Positions 35,029 through 43,523 of a stretch of 64,000 nucleotides of DNA are shown piece after piece. The stretch's first letter is position 1. Each line of letters opens with the position of its first letter. The notes beneath the pieces are model-generated. The model saw only the letters and a list, made by a program, of their open reading frames with translations. It was not told where the DNA came from and searched no databases. The translations under genes were made by a program, and so were the position numbers. Origin of the DNA: Maridesulfovibrio bastinii DSM 16055 (lineage in GTDB: Bacteria > Desulfobacterota > Desulfovibrionia > Desulfovibrionales > Desulfovibrionaceae); NCBI RefSeq assembly GCF_000429985.1, contig NZ_KE387014.1, positions 316,946 through 380,945 on the forward strand, given 5' to 3'.

Positions 35029-36198
35029 TTATCTAAAATCAATTCTGCTGCCGATCAATAAAGCGAGCCCTACGGCTATAGACGATGAGCAGGCTATTAT
35101 TATGCCGGTCCATCCGAATGCGATCCAGACAGGACCAAGGAATATAGAGGCGAGGCTTCCTCCACCTATGCAGAAAAAAATATAAAGTGATGAAGCACTC
35201 CCTAAAGATTCTGCAGGTACATTGTCACCGACTTTCATAAAAATCAGTGGCTGGCAGGTATAAACTGAAAGAAACAGCAGTAATAATCCGATTGAAATTA
35301 AAGGAATGCTAATGGCCTTCCAGACAATAAAGCAAGCGGCCAAAGCTGCTGCCAATCCATAAAAAATAATTTTATCAATATTAAATTTTGCGGCTAATTG
35401 ACCTGAAACCGGAGCAATAAGGGAGGTGATCCCTGTAAAACTGATCCATCCTATCTGGCCGGAGCTGAAGTTAAATGGAGCATTGTTCAATCTGTAGCTC
35501 AAAAAAGTTACAATCCCTATAAAGCCAAAAAACAATGAAGCTCCAAGCAGTAACAGGGCAATAGTCCTTTTTCCTGACAGCAATAGAAATAAATTCTTAT
35601 ACATTTTTAATACAGGTATCTTATTTTTAATTATCGACCCCCTAAACGACGGAACGAGAAATGCCATACATAAAGACAGAGTCAGCACAAGCAGTGAAGT
35701 TGTAATGTATGCCATACTCCAGCCGGCAATAGCGGTAACTATGCCTGAAAGCACTCTTCCGAAAATAACGCCCATAGTGCTTGAGGCTACTATGGCTCCA
35801 ACATATAGACCTTTCTTACGATCTGGAGCTATAGTTGCGATATAAGGAAACATCGAAGCAGGAACCAGAGCTGCAAAAACGCCGATGGGTATCATGCATG
35901 AGACAAAGCCCTGATAGCTTCCGGTAAATGAAGCTGCCAGCAGGACAGCAGCTAGACAAAAAGAACTCCAGACAGAGACTTTAGGCAAATTGCAATTGTC
36001 CATACACGGCCCTGCAAACAGAAATGTTACAGAATAGCTCAGGGAGACCATACTGAACGAAAATCTGGCAGAAGCTGTACTTGTATGAAAAAAAGAAGCC
36101 AGTTCAAGGAATATGGCCTGATTCATGAAAACAGTGGCTACAGCCGACATGGTCAATAAACATATAATTATGAGTGCCGTGAAATCTGATCTTTGCAT
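35029..36198 (-). CDS. Major facilitator superfamily transporter
   Basis: Integral membrane protein of about 389 residues with 12 predicted membrane segments in two halves. A GRVLSGIVTAIAGW segment in the middle of the first half and DRKKGLYVGAIVASSTMG resemble drug/metabolite exporters of the YnfM type. Substrate unknown. I prefer ATG 36198; GTG 36213 is also possible. It is divergent from an XRE-cupin regulator across a 93-bp space with clear inverted repeats, so it is probably that regulator's target. Confidence 0.82.
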   Translation of the reverse strand: MQRSDFTALIIICLLTMSAVATVFMNQAIFLELASFFHTSTASARFSFSMVSLSYSVTFLFAGPCMDNCNLPKVSVWSSFCLAAVLLAASFTGSYQGFVSCMIPIGVFAALVPASMFPYIATIAPDRKKGLYVGAIVASSTMGVIFGRVLSGIVTAIAGWSMAYITTSLLVLTLSLCMAFLVPSFRGSIIKNKIPVLKMYKNLFLLLSGKRTIALLLLGASLFFGFIGIVTFLSYRLNNAPFNFSSGQIGWISFTGITSLIAPVSGQLAAKFNIDKIIFYGLAAALAACFIVWKAISIPLISIGLLLLFLSVYTCQPLIFMKVGDNVPAESLGSASSLYIFFCIGGGSLASIFLGPVWIAFGWTGIIIACSSSIAVGLALLIGSRIDFR

Positions 36199-36265
36199 GA
36201 ACTCAATCCTCACAGATTGTTTTTAAGAAAATTTGAATTACCTTTTTAGGAATTATTGTATTTTT

Positions 36266-36290
36266 TATTTTACAACTGTAAACTAAAATA
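36266..36290. promoter_or_regulatory. Inverted-repeat operator between MFS and XRE-cupin genes
   Basis: TATTTTA (36266-36272) and TAAAATA (36284-36290) form a perfect 7-bp inverted repeat. Nested inside is TTTACA-AC-TGTAAA (36269-36282), another perfect palindrome. The site lies about 15 bases before the regulator ATG, fitting autorepression and control of the divergent exporter. Confidence 0.55.
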
Positions 36291-36306
36291 ATCAAAAAGA
36301 GAACGT

Positions 36307-36834
36307 ATGAGCAACCTTGATTTTTCCATTCTAAAAACCATGCGGGTCAAAAAGGGAGTATCTTCTGAAGATGTGGCAAAAGCCACCGGACTTACCAGAG
36401 CAACAGTTCTGAAGGTGGAGAGCATAAGCGGAAATCCGACAATGAGCACGATTGAAGCCCTTGCCCAATACTTTAATCTGTCAGCAAGTGAATTGATAAA
36501 AATGGCCGAAAAATCACAGTGCCAGAAAATAAGCCCCCAACAAATGGAGAGAGGTCCGGTTACCGGACGGCACCTTTCGTTTAGCGATCTGGAAATATTT
36601 CATTTTAACGCAGGCAGTAATCTAGAAATTAAGTCCGATCCAAAATTCCATGAACACACCCGTGAAATATTTTATTTAATCAGGGGAAAACTGAAAATTA
36701 CTGTAGGCAGTGAGGAATATGAACTGACTTCAGGTGAGGCTCTGCGCTTCAAGGCCTTGCAGGACCACAAAATGACCGTGCTTGAAGACTCCGAGATAAT
36801 AATGATACACCATAATCTGGCAGATTTTATTTAG
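36307..36834 (+). CDS. XRE-family regulator with cupin domain
   Basis: 175-residue DNA-binding regulator. Residues 8-65 are an XRE helix-turn-helix (LKTMRVKKGVSSEDVAKATG, LTRATVLKVESISGNPT, SASEL). Residues 90-170 are a cupin-2 barrel (HEHTREIFYLIRGKLKITVG, SGEALRFKALQDHKM) that would sense a small ligand. Such regulators, PuuR-like, commonly repress a neighbouring transporter or catabolic gene. The divergent MFS gene is the likely target. A GAGAACGT site precedes the ATG. Confidence 0.88.
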   Translation: MSNLDFSILKTMRVKKGVSSEDVAKATGLTRATVLKVESISGNPTMSTIEALAQYFNLSASELIKMAEKSQCQKISPQQMERGPVTGRHLSFSDLEIFHFNAGSNLEIKSDPKFHEHTREIFYLIRGKLKITVGSEEYELTSGEALRFKALQDHKMTVLEDSEIIMIHHNLADFI

Positions 36835-36863
36835 CCTGAAACTATAAAATTTTTTAACTTAGC

Positions 36864-37202
36864 ATGTTTAATAAAAAAGACTGGATATTTGAAGGCGAGT
36901 CAGGGGAACAATACACATTCCAAATTTTTTCTAAAAACAGTGAACTGCCTGAATCAGGCGGAATTTATATACTGTCATACACACAGCCGCGCGGACATGC
37001 CGCCGGATTTTCTGTAACGGTTCTATCCATCGGCAGCAGTAAAAATCTGCGTACGGCTGTAGCAGTCCCGCAAGACATTGAATGCCTCAAGGAGAACTGC
37101 TGGAACAGCATATATCTATTGGAAGTCGAAGACGAAATTGAGAAATCAAAAATTCTGGCCGACCTTATTGGTGGCAACAGGCAAAGCTGCGGGCAGAAAT
37201 AA
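36864..37202 (+). CDS. Small protein with GIY-YIG-like features
   Basis: 112 residues, function unknown. The sequence SGGIYILSY followed by VLSIGSSKNLRTAV mimics the two strands and following helix of the GIY-YIG nuclease fold (GIY then YIGxSxNLxxR). An acidic residue follows in LLEVEDEIEKSKILADLIGG, with an Asn in GGNRQ near the end. The catalytic Arg is replaced by Thr-Ala, so it may be a degenerate, inactive member. It lies 29 bases after the XRE-cupin gene and could be cotranscribed. Confidence 0.55.
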   Translation: MFNKKDWIFEGESGEQYTFQIFSKNSELPESGGIYILSYTQPRGHAAGFSVTVLSIGSSKNLRTAVAVPQDIECLKENCWNSIYLLEVEDEIEKSKILADLIGGNRQSCGQK

Positions 37203-37234
37203 CGACCTGCGGATCTACTCCGCAGGTCTGAAAG

Positions 37235-39136
37235 CTACTCCGCAGGTCTAAAAGCTATTGCCCCGAGCGGTGGGAGGGTCATGGTCAGATAATAGGGAAA
37301 AGCACCGATATCACCTGCTTTTTCAGCTACAACTCCACCATTGTTACCAACATTAGAGCCGCCGTATACACTGGCGTCAGAATTAAATATTTCCTCCCAT
37401 TCTCCGGGCAATGGACAGCCCAGACAATATCCTTCGCGCACAACAGGAGTAAAATTGAAAACCCATAAAACAGGACTGCTTCCTTCCGCCTTGCGCAAAA
37501 AGCTTATCACAGAAGAAGAATAGTCATTAAAGTTGACCCATTCAAAACCGGACCAGTCAACATCCTCTTCATGCATTGCCGGGTTTTCTTTTAATATCTT
37601 ATTTAAATCTCTAACTGTGTTGCTGATGCCGTTATGAGAAGGAAACCTTTTCAACATCCAGTCCAGTTCACGGCGGCAGTCCCACTCATTCCACTGACCG
37701 AACTCGCCCCCCATGAAAAGAAGTTTTTTCCCCGGATGAGCCCACTGATAAGAATAAAGCAATCTGAGGTTAGCCATCTGCTGCCACATATCACCGGGCA
37801 TTTTTGACAGCAGAGCTCCTTTTCCATGCACAACTTCATCATGGGACAGCGGCAGGAAAAAATTTTCACTGAAGGCGTAAATCATAGAAAAAGTAAGGCT
37901 ATTCTGGTGATACTTTCTATGAACAGGTTCTTTCTCCATATAATCAAGGGTATCATTCATCCAGCCCATATTCCATTTGAAAGTAAAACCAAGGCCTCCT
38001 GTGTAAACAGGGCGTGAAACTCCGGGCCATGAGGTTGATTCTTCAGCAACCATTATAGCTCCGGGAAAATGTTCATGGACAACAGTATTGAGTTCTTTGA
38101 TCAGTTCAATTGCTTCAAGGTTTTCATTGCCGCCGTGCTCATTTGGAATCCACTGTCCTTCGCGGCGTGAATAATCAAGGTAAAGCATGGAGGCCACAGC
38201 ATCGATACGAATTCCATCAATGTGAAACTCTTTGAGCCAGTATAAAGCATTTGAAAGCAGAAAATTTCGAACTTCATGCCTGCCGAAATTAAAAATATAT
38301 GTTCCCCAGTCAGGATGCTCACCTTTGCGGGGGTCTGCATGTTCATACAGAGCTGTACCATCAAAACGACCTAATCCCCATGAATCTTTCGGAAAATGTC
38401 CGGGAACCCAGTCAAGAATCACCCCGATGCCCTCTTTATGGCAGTAGTCTATAAAATATCTGAAATCGTCAGGAGTTCCATGTCTTGATGTTGGAGCAAA
38501 ATAGTGTGTTGTCTGGTATCCCCATGATTCATCAAGCGGATGCTCGGCTATCGGCAACATTTCAATATGGGTGAAACCAAGATCTTTCACATACGGAACA
38601 AGCTTTTCCGCAAGATCACGATAATTAAGATAATCCCAGCCGGACCTGCTCCATGAGCCAAGATGAACCTCATAGCAGGAAAGGGCTTCTTTCATAGGAA
38701 GACCTTTTGCTTTGCGCTCCTCCATCCAGTCCGTATCGTTCCATTCATAATTATCCAGCGACCATGTGACAGAAGCCGTGCCGGGCCTCATTTCAGTTTT
38801 AATCGCATAAGGATCTGTTTTTACAACTCTGGTGCCGTCATACTGGGTAACATCATATTTATAGTGCTGACCCTGAGTAACACCGGGTATAAATCCGGCT
38901 CTTATGCCTGAACTGCCCACGCAATAGAGGGGATTAGCTGAACTATCCCACCCGTTAAAATCTCCTACCACGCTGATATCTTTTGCATTAGGAGCCCACA
39001 CGGCAAAACGGTATCCTTCAACTCCATCCTCTACATCAGGATGTGCTCCCAGTATTTTATATAAATCCCAATGCTTACCGCTTCCAAAAAGATAAAGATC
39101 AAAAGGTGCTATATATACAGGTATTGTTTCCGGCAT
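37235..39136 (-). CDS. glgB: 1,4-alpha-glucan branching enzyme
   Basis: GH13 enzyme that introduces alpha-1,6 branches in glycogen. I start at ATG 39136, eight bases after CAGGA, giving 633 residues; an in-frame ATG lies six codons upstream inside the preceding small gene. An N-terminal CBM48 domain ([23 protein letters not shown]) precedes the barrel. Barrel motifs are [32 protein letters not shown] with the Asp nucleophile, MVAEEST with the acid/base Glu and [13 protein letters not shown]. It ends the nudix-glgA-small-glgB operon. Two short copies of CTACTCCGCAGGTC-like sequence lie at its 3' end (37215-37250). Confidence 0.96.
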   Translation of the reverse strand: MPETIPVYIAPFDLYLFGSGKHWDLYKILGAHPDVEDGVEGYRFAVWAPNAKDISVVGDFNGWDSSANPLYCVGSSGIRAGFIPGVTQGQHYKYDVTQYDGTRVVKTDPYAIKTEMRPGTASVTWSLDNYEWNDTDWMEERKAKGLPMKEALSCYEVHLGSWSRSGWDYLNYRDLAEKLVPYVKDLGFTHIEMLPIAEHPLDESWGYQTTHYFAPTSRHGTPDDFRYFIDYCHKEGIGVILDWVPGHFPKDSWGLGRFDGTALYEHADPRKGEHPDWGTYIFNFGRHEVRNFLLSNALYWLKEFHIDGIRIDAVASMLYLDYSRREGQWIPNEHGGNENLEAIELIKELNTVVHEHFPGAIMVAEESTSWPGVSRPVYTGGLGFTFKWNMGWMNDTLDYMEKEPVHRKYHQNSLTFSMIYAFSENFFLPLSHDEVVHGKGALLSKMPGDMWQQMANLRLLYSYQWAHPGKKLLFMGGEFGQWNEWDCRRELDWMLKRFPSHNGISNTVRDLNKILKENPAMHEEDVDWSGFEWVNFNDYSSSVISFLRKAEGSSPVLWVFNFTPVVREGYCLGCPLPGEWEEIFNSDASVYGGSNVGNNGGVVAEKAGDIGAFPYYLTMTLPPLGAIAFRPAE

Positions 39137-39137
39137 T

Positions 39138-39356
39138 TTATTTATCCTGTTCATTGATGGAAATTTTCAGACAGTCTTCGTAGAACAAACATTCATTATG
39201 ATCACAGAAAACACTACCCATGTTCGAGGAACTTTCAGATTCATGATTTTGTATGACTTTTACAGCCTCGGCAAGACTGAGTCCGCTTATATCAATATTC
39301 AGCTTGTCCGCAAGGTCTCCAACAAGCTCAAGGCAGACTTCATACTTTTTTTTCAT
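39138..39356 (-). CDS. Small Cys/His-containing protein between glgA and glgB
   Basis: 72 residues, no family recognised. Its ATG overlaps the glgA stop (ATGA) and its stop lies one base before the glgB start, so it is translationally embedded in the glycogen operon. The N-terminal half is helical ([26 protein letters not shown]). The C-terminal half holds [12 protein letters not shown], a compact Cys/His cluster that could bind a metal. A regulator or accessory factor of glycogen synthesis is a guess from context. Confidence 0.65.
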   Translation of the reverse strand: MKKKYEVCLELVGDLADKLNIDISGLSLAEAVKVIQNHESESSSNMGSVFCDHNECLFYEDCLKISINEQDK

Positions 39357-40834
39357 AATCTCGCACCTATATTTCGATACATTGTGATGTACTCGTCAGC
39401 AGAACGATCCCATGAGAATTCTTTCCGCATGGCCCTCTGAACCAGTTTACGCCAGCTATCCTTATCCTGCCATACACTCAAAGCTCTTTCTATAGCTTTA
39501 AAAAACAATCTGCTGTCAGCTTTCTGGAAAGTAAACCCGGTAGCTTCAGGGGAAGGATAAGGCGTTATAGTATCACAAAGTCCGCCGACTGCGGTAGCAA
39601 CTGGAGGAGTTCCATAGCGCAAAGCATAAATCTGTGTAAGTCCGCAGGGTTCATAGCGTGAGGGCATTAGAAAAATATCACATCCGGCCTGAATAATATG
39701 CGCCATTTCCTCAGTATACCCTATCTGGACACTCAGCCTGCCGGGGTAGGATTCCATCATTTCCAGAAGTCTGGCCTCATAACTTAAATTGCCCTCCCCG
39801 AGTACTATGAGTCCTACATCTTTTTTCATAAGCTCCGGGATGATATCAATCAGCATATCCACGCCCTTCTGATCACGGATACGTCCTATAAAGCCCAGCA
39901 GGGGCTTATCCTGAAGTTCAGGAGAAAGGTGGAACTCGCTTAATACAGTCTCTTTGCATTCCTTTTTACCGTTTAATTTTTCACTGGAATAGCAGCATGG
40001 AAGAAATTTATCATCACCCGGGTCCCATACTTTATAATCCGCTCCGTTAAGTATACCCACCAGCTTTTCACTGTGCTTGGATAAAATACCTTCAAGACCG
40101 CATCCGAACTCAGGCCCAAGTATTTCTTCAGCATACGTGGGACTGACGGTTGTAACAGCATCACTATAAGCGATCCCCGTTTTCAACATATTGAAATCAC
40201 CATAATATTCTGCTCCATCCATATTCCACGCAGCAGCGGGCAGGCCTGAATCTTTAAAAAAACGTCCTGAAAAACGTCCCTGAAAAGCTAAATTATGAAT
40301 TGTTGAAACGGATTTAGTGTTTTTCCAGAAAGAATCCTGCTGTCGCTCAAAATGTAGGTATGCCGGAACAAGTGAGGATTGCCAGTCGTGAGCATGAATA
40401 ACCTGCGGAGCCCCCGGGAGGAGCCTTGCCCATTTCATTACGGCACGGCAGAAAAATATAAATCTTTCGCAATTATCAAAATAGTCGCCATTGTGGGTAT
40501 TGTAATAGTACCGCCTGTCAAAATACTCCCCTCTTCCAACGAAATAAACCGGCATACCATGATAATCCACCTGATAAATTTCAGCTGTTATCGGCTGCCA
40601 CGGATATCCGACATGCAGGTCTGAGTACACAAGTCTGACCTTATTGCCGTCAAGATTCATTCTACCGTAAAAAGGAGTTATTACAGCGGTTTTAATACCT
40701 TTATTAAACAGGCTTAGCGGCAGTGCTCCCATAACATCGCCAAGACCGCCCGTTTTGGAGAAAGGATATATCTCTGATGTAACAAACAGTACTTCATGCA
40801 CAGCTAGAGTCTCCTCCGTGGATGGTTCATTCAA
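39353..40834 (-). CDS. glgA: Glycogen synthase GlgA
   Basis: GT5 enzyme that elongates alpha-1,4-glucan from ADP- or UDP-glucose. The 493-residue product has the sugar-nucleotide motif [13 protein letters not shown] (about 27-39), [16 protein letters not shown], the C-terminal [15 protein letters not shown] and the catalytic [21 protein letters not shown]. Its ATG overlaps the nudix stop and its stop overlaps the next small gene, so the whole operon is translationally coupled. Confidence 0.97.
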   Translation of the reverse strand: MNEPSTEETLAVHEVLFVTSEIYPFSKTGGLGDVMGALPLSLFNKGIKTAVITPFYGRMNLDGNKVRLVYSDLHVGYPWQPITAEIYQVDYHGMPVYFVGRGEYFDRRYYYNTHNGDYFDNCERFIFFCRAVMKWARLLPGAPQVIHAHDWQSSLVPAYLHFERQQDSFWKNTKSVSTIHNLAFQGRFSGRFFKDSGLPAAAWNMDGAEYYGDFNMLKTGIAYSDAVTTVSPTYAEEILGPEFGCGLEGILSKHSEKLVGILNGADYKVWDPGDDKFLPCCYSSEKLNGKKECKETVLSEFHLSPELQDKPLLGFIGRIRDQKGVDMLIDIIPELMKKDVGLIVLGEGNLSYEARLLEMMESYPGRLSVQIGYTEEMAHIIQAGCDIFLMPSRYEPCGLTQIYALRYGTPPVATAVGGLCDTITPYPSPEATGFTFQKADSRLFFKAIERALSVWQDKDSWRKLVQRAMRKEFSWDRSADEYITMYRNIGARL

Positions 40835-41307
40835 TATGCGGAGATTTTAGATAAGGTATTCATCCTGTTCATCCCGGATGCAAAGTCTGCTAATATTTCA
40901 CCATGATCAAAGGCCAGCTCCGGCAATGAATCCAAAGTGAAAAACTTTGCTTCTCCGGCATCGTCACCGGCGGCAATGATTGTCAGATCCTTTGCCATCG
41001 CGGAAAAAACAACACTCATTGTGTGCTGACGCGGATCCCTTTCTGGGTTTGAATAAACACCAAGCAACCCAGTCAGAACAACTTCGAGCCCTGTTTCTTC
41101 TTCAGCTTCGCGCACGGCAGCATGTTCAACAGTTTCACCATAATCAACAAACCCTCCCGGCAAAGCCCATCCGAATGGAGGATTTTTACGTGCAATAAGA
41201 ACAACGCCAAGCACAGGATCAAAAATTATTATATCAACAGTGGGAACAGGATTACGGTAAACAGTCACGTCTGCCCCGCAATTAGGGCATGGTTTTGTTT
41301 TAACCAT
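40831..41307 (-). CDS. NUDIX hydrolase
   Basis: 158-residue NUDIX protein. The NUDIX box [26 protein letters not shown] is complete in GX5EX7REUXEEXGU spacing. The N-terminus [19 protein letters not shown] carries a CxxC and matches the group of NUDIX proteins seen with ADP-sugar or NAD-type substrates. Being first in the glg operon, it may hydrolyse ADP-glucose or a related nucleotide sugar; that is inferred from context only. It overlaps glgA by four bases. Confidence 0.9.
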   Translation of the reverse strand: MVKTKPCPNCGADVTVYRNPVPTVDIIIFDPVLGVVLIARKNPPFGWALPGGFVDYGETVEHAAVREAEEETGLEVVLTGLLGVYSNPERDPRQHTMSVVFSAMAKDLTIIAAGDDAGEAKFFTLDSLPELAFDHGEILADFASGMNRMNTLSKISAY

Positions 41308-41751
41308 AGTATAAACACCTTCTGAATATTAATGCATATTTAACATGAATAGTAATTACAGGTAACATGTATATATTATTAGCCTATAACAAAATTACTG
41401 ACAAGAAATTATGAAATTTAAACACCTGAACTGTATTAACAAATAACAGCTTTAATTAATTACAACAAAATTTTTATAAATTGTTTGAATATTTTCTATT
41501 CAAATATTTTGTACCAGAGAACCATCCAATTATTCAAACAGTTATCTAAAAAAAATTAAATTTAAAAATAAAACTTAAATTTGATAAAATGATCACAGAG
41601 GCTACTTTTGACATAAACGGCATTCTTAATTTTAAAATGAAGCAGTAGACAAATTCTGAGAGTATAAATTTTTATACCATCTTAATCCGGATTTATTCAG
41701 AGCTGAGACTATAAGATCAGGCCATGATTTTTTTGGCCAAAAGCCTGAGTA
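41308..41751. other. AT-rich non-coding region upstream of the glg operon
   Basis: No open frame with coding character. It contains a perfect 8-bp inverted repeat TTTGAATA-N5-TATTCAAA (41484-41504) and a perfect palindrome GTATAAA-TT-TTTATAC (41662-41677). At about 41715-41729 a CAGGCCATGATTT segment is an inverted copy of part of the neighbouring 383-bp repeat. The glg operon promoter must lie in its left part, but I cannot choose one. Confidence 0.5.
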
Positions 41752-41818
41752 AAGGAAAAGCCCCCGTCAGGTGACGAGGGCTTTAAGAAATTTGAGCTTT
41801 AGCAAAAGAATGAAGGTA
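41752..41818 (-). ncRNA. Sigma-54-dependent small RNA C
   Basis: Predicted minus-strand transcript of about 67 nt, starting near 41818, twelve bases after the -12 element of its promoter. It begins with the same 18 nt as its two sisters, ACCTTCATTCTTTTGCTA. It then diverges completely, ending in its own terminator: GCCCTCGTCA pairs with TGACGGGGGC (41760-41781), followed by TTTTCCTTT. The shared 5' end, rich in CCTTC, is complementary to Shine-Dalgarno-like GAAGG and is the likely base-pairing seed. The seed function is inference; promoter, seed and terminator are visible. Confidence 0.7.
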
Positions 41819-41828
41819 ATTTTAATAT

Positions 41829-41845
41829 AGCAACTGCTGTGCCAA
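41829..41845 (-). promoter_or_regulatory. Sigma-54 promoter of sRNA C
   Basis: Minus-strand TTGGCACAGCAGTTGCT: TGGCAC and TTGCT are exact, with GG and GC ten bases apart. The predicted start is near 41818. Confidence 0.8.
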
Positions 41846-41917
41846 GTTTAGAAAGGGCTTCTATTAACTTATAACTATTTGTTTTATTTATATTATTATC
41901 TAAAATCCAATTCCAAA

Positions 41918-41956
41918 CAAATTTTTGAACCGTATAATTTTTTGTACGAAACAATC
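41918..41956. promoter_or_regulatory. Conserved block, possible activator site for sRNA C
   Basis: This 39-bp block is identical in both repeat units and contains CGTA-N10-TACG, an interrupted palindrome. It lies about 75-115 bp upstream of the sRNA C promoter, a typical distance for a sigma-54 activator. Function is inferred. Confidence 0.4.
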
Positions 41957-42126
41957 ATGCTCCCCCAGATAAGGCCATATCAGGTTTAATTTATTGTACC
42001 AGTCTGTGAACCTGCTTAGAATGACAACTAATTAAACATAGCCCCCTTTAATCCCCAGCTCCGTCAATCACAATTAAGGTCAGCAAATCATGGCCTGACA
42101 AAGCGTATTTACCATTTTAAGCCCTT

Positions 42127-42201
42127 TAAAAAACCAAAACCCCTTTCCGAACTTCGGAAAGGGGCTGTAAAATTTTTGGTTCTAGCAAAAGAATGAAGGT
42201 A
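42127..42201 (-). ncRNA. Sigma-54-dependent small RNA B
   Basis: Predicted minus-strand transcript of about 75 nt from near 42201. After the shared 5' end ACCTTCATTCTTTTGCTA comes a short A/T-rich linker. An 11-bp perfect terminator stem then pairs CCCCTTTCCGA with TCGGAAAGGGG (42140-42164) and is followed by TTTTGGTTTTTT. The RNA is identical to sRNA A from the conserved start to the stem; only the distal tail differs slightly. No start codon with a ribosome binding site occurs in it. Confidence 0.75.
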
Positions 42202-42211
42202 ATTCTGATAT

Positions 42212-42228
42212 AGCAACTGCTGTGCCAA
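42212..42228 (-). promoter_or_regulatory. Sigma-54 promoter of sRNA B
   Basis: Same 17-base element TTGGCACAGCAGTTGCT on the minus strand, exactly 383 bp from its neighbour. Bases just downstream differ (ATATCAG instead of ATATTAA) while the promoter core is unchanged. Confidence 0.8.
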
Positions 42229-42300
42229 GTTTAGGGGTGGCCTCTATTAACTTATAAACATTTGTTTTATTTATATTATTTATTTAAATTCAATTCCATA

Positions 42301-42339
42301 CAAATTTTTGAACCGTATAATTTTTTGTACGAAACAATT
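42301..42339. promoter_or_regulatory. Conserved block, possible activator site for sRNA B
   Basis: Second copy of the 39-bp block seen at 41918-41956, at the same distance upstream of its promoter. No copy lies upstream of the sRNA A promoter, where unique sequence begins at 42612. Confidence 0.4.
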
Positions 42340-42510
42340 ATGCTTCCCCACATACGGCCATATCAGGTTTAATTTATTGTACCAGTCTGTGAACCTGCTT
42401 AGAATGACAACTAATTAAACATAGACCCCTTTAATCCCCAGCTCCGTCAATCACAATTAAAGTCAGCAAATCATGGCCTGACAAAGCGTACTTACCATTT
42501 TAAGCTCTAC

Positions 42511-42584
42511 AAAAAACCAAAACCCCTTTCCGAACTTCGGAAAGGGGCTGTAAAATTTTTGGTTCTAGCAAAAGAATGAAGGTA
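42511..42584 (-). ncRNA. Sigma-54-dependent small RNA A
   Basis: Rightmost of the three predicted minus-strand small RNAs, about 74 nt, starting near 42584. It has the shared 5' end, an AGAACCAAAAATTTTACAG linker, and the same perfect terminator stem (42523-42547) with a TTTTGGTTTTTT tail. Its promoter is identical to the others but its upstream region is unique, so it may answer to a different activator input or be the ancestral copy. Confidence 0.75.
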
Positions 42585-42594
42585 ATTTTAATAT

Positions 42595-42611
42595 AGCAAC
42601 TGCTGTGCCAA
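42595..42611 (-). promoter_or_regulatory. Sigma-54 promoter of sRNA A
   Basis: TTGGCACAGCAGTTGCT on the minus strand. Repeat identity stops exactly at the upstream edge of this promoter (42611). Confidence 0.8.
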
Positions 42612-42774
42612 CATTTCAGCACGGACGGTATATAGAGATAACCACTTGATAAAACTAGTTAATACCTTGATATTCTCAGATAGAAATGAAAAATAAATAG
42701 TAAAAAAATTTATACCCGGATCAGCTTAACGCCTTAATTGCTTTATTCTCAGTTAAAATTTTTTAACTGAAATC

Positions 42775-43383
42775 TTAATTCACAACAGTGAATCCGGCCT
42801 GTACCAGATCAGCCTTGGTGACAACGCCATAGCGCAGAATTACAACCTTTCCACCGGGTAAAGCCTTAACAACGGTAGAAGGATCACCGCCATGAGGATA
42901 AGGTTCGCAATCTACTACTCCGTCAACCAGCGCAGCCAGCTCAGCAGTAACTTCAGCTGGAACCGCAGCAGGAGATTCTCCACTTTTATTCGCGCTTGTG
43001 GCTATCAACGGGGAACGGCTTTTAAGGCAGAGTTCTTCAGCACTCGGATGGCTTGTCCAGCGCACTGAGGTAAATCCCTCAGCATCTTTAACTTGAAGCG
43101 GAAGCTCTGATTTGGCTTTAACGATTATTGAAAGCGGTCCGGGCCAGAACTGTCTGGCAAGTCTTAAAATTTCCGGGGTAACGTTATCAGTAACCTGATC
43201 AAGTTGATCCATTTTACCAATAATTAATGGAAGAGGTTTGGATATGGGGCGACCTTTAATGATCATGATTCTTTTTGCGGCACCTTCGTCCATAGCTTCT
43301 GCGCCAAGGGCATAAAGTGTCTCTGTGGGATAAATTATTACCCCTCCCGTACTGATAATAGGCAAAGCCTCTTCAAAATTCAT
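42775..43383 (-). CDS. tsaC: Threonylcarbamoyl-AMP synthase family protein (Sua5/YciO/YrdC)
   Basis: Makes threonylcarbamoyl-AMP for the t6A modification of ANN-decoding tRNAs. The 202-residue product has the YrdC core: GGVIIYPTETLYALGAEA, the Lys-Arg element IKGRPISKPLPLII, WPGPLSIIVKA, SVRWTSHPSAEELC and PLIATSANKSGESPA. It lacks the C-terminal Sua5 extension, so it is the short TsaC-like form; a YciO-type paralogue is the alternative. GAGGTGGTCAA precedes the ATG. Confidence 0.9.
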   Translation of the reverse strand: MNFEEALPIISTGGVIIYPTETLYALGAEAMDEGAAKRIMIIKGRPISKPLPLIIGKMDQLDQVTDNVTPEILRLARQFWPGPLSIIVKAKSELPLQVKDAEGFTSVRWTSHPSAEELCLKSRSPLIATSANKSGESPAAVPAEVTAELAALVDGVVDCEPYPHGGDPSTVVKALPGGKVVILRYGVVTKADLVQAGFTVVN

Positions 43384-43523
43384 TTGACCACCTCTAAAAT
43401 CTGCTCAGAACATATGAGTGACAACAAATACCAGTTTTCAACATATTGTCCAGAACCTTTTACATTCTTTGAAAATGACGTAAGTTACCCTGCATATTCC
43501 ATTTAGATTTTCATGGAGATTAA

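Larger units (their letters stand above)
41801..42611. repeat. 383-bp tandem direct repeat, two full units plus a 45-bp third
   Basis: Unit 1 is 41801-42183, unit 2 is 42184-42566, and 42567-42611 repeats the first 45 bases. Both periods are exactly 383 bp. By eye units 1 and 2 differ at about 25 positions, near 93% identity. The differences cluster between functional blocks. The sRNA/terminator segment, the sigma-54 promoter and two further blocks (41918-41956 with its copy at 42301-42339, and a block of about 68 bp just beyond) are unchanged. No open frame is shared. Confidence 0.95.

Noticed and set aside
41801..42611. CRISPR array or minisatellite
   Set aside because: The repeat unit is 383 bp with no spacers and only two full copies; no cas gene is present.
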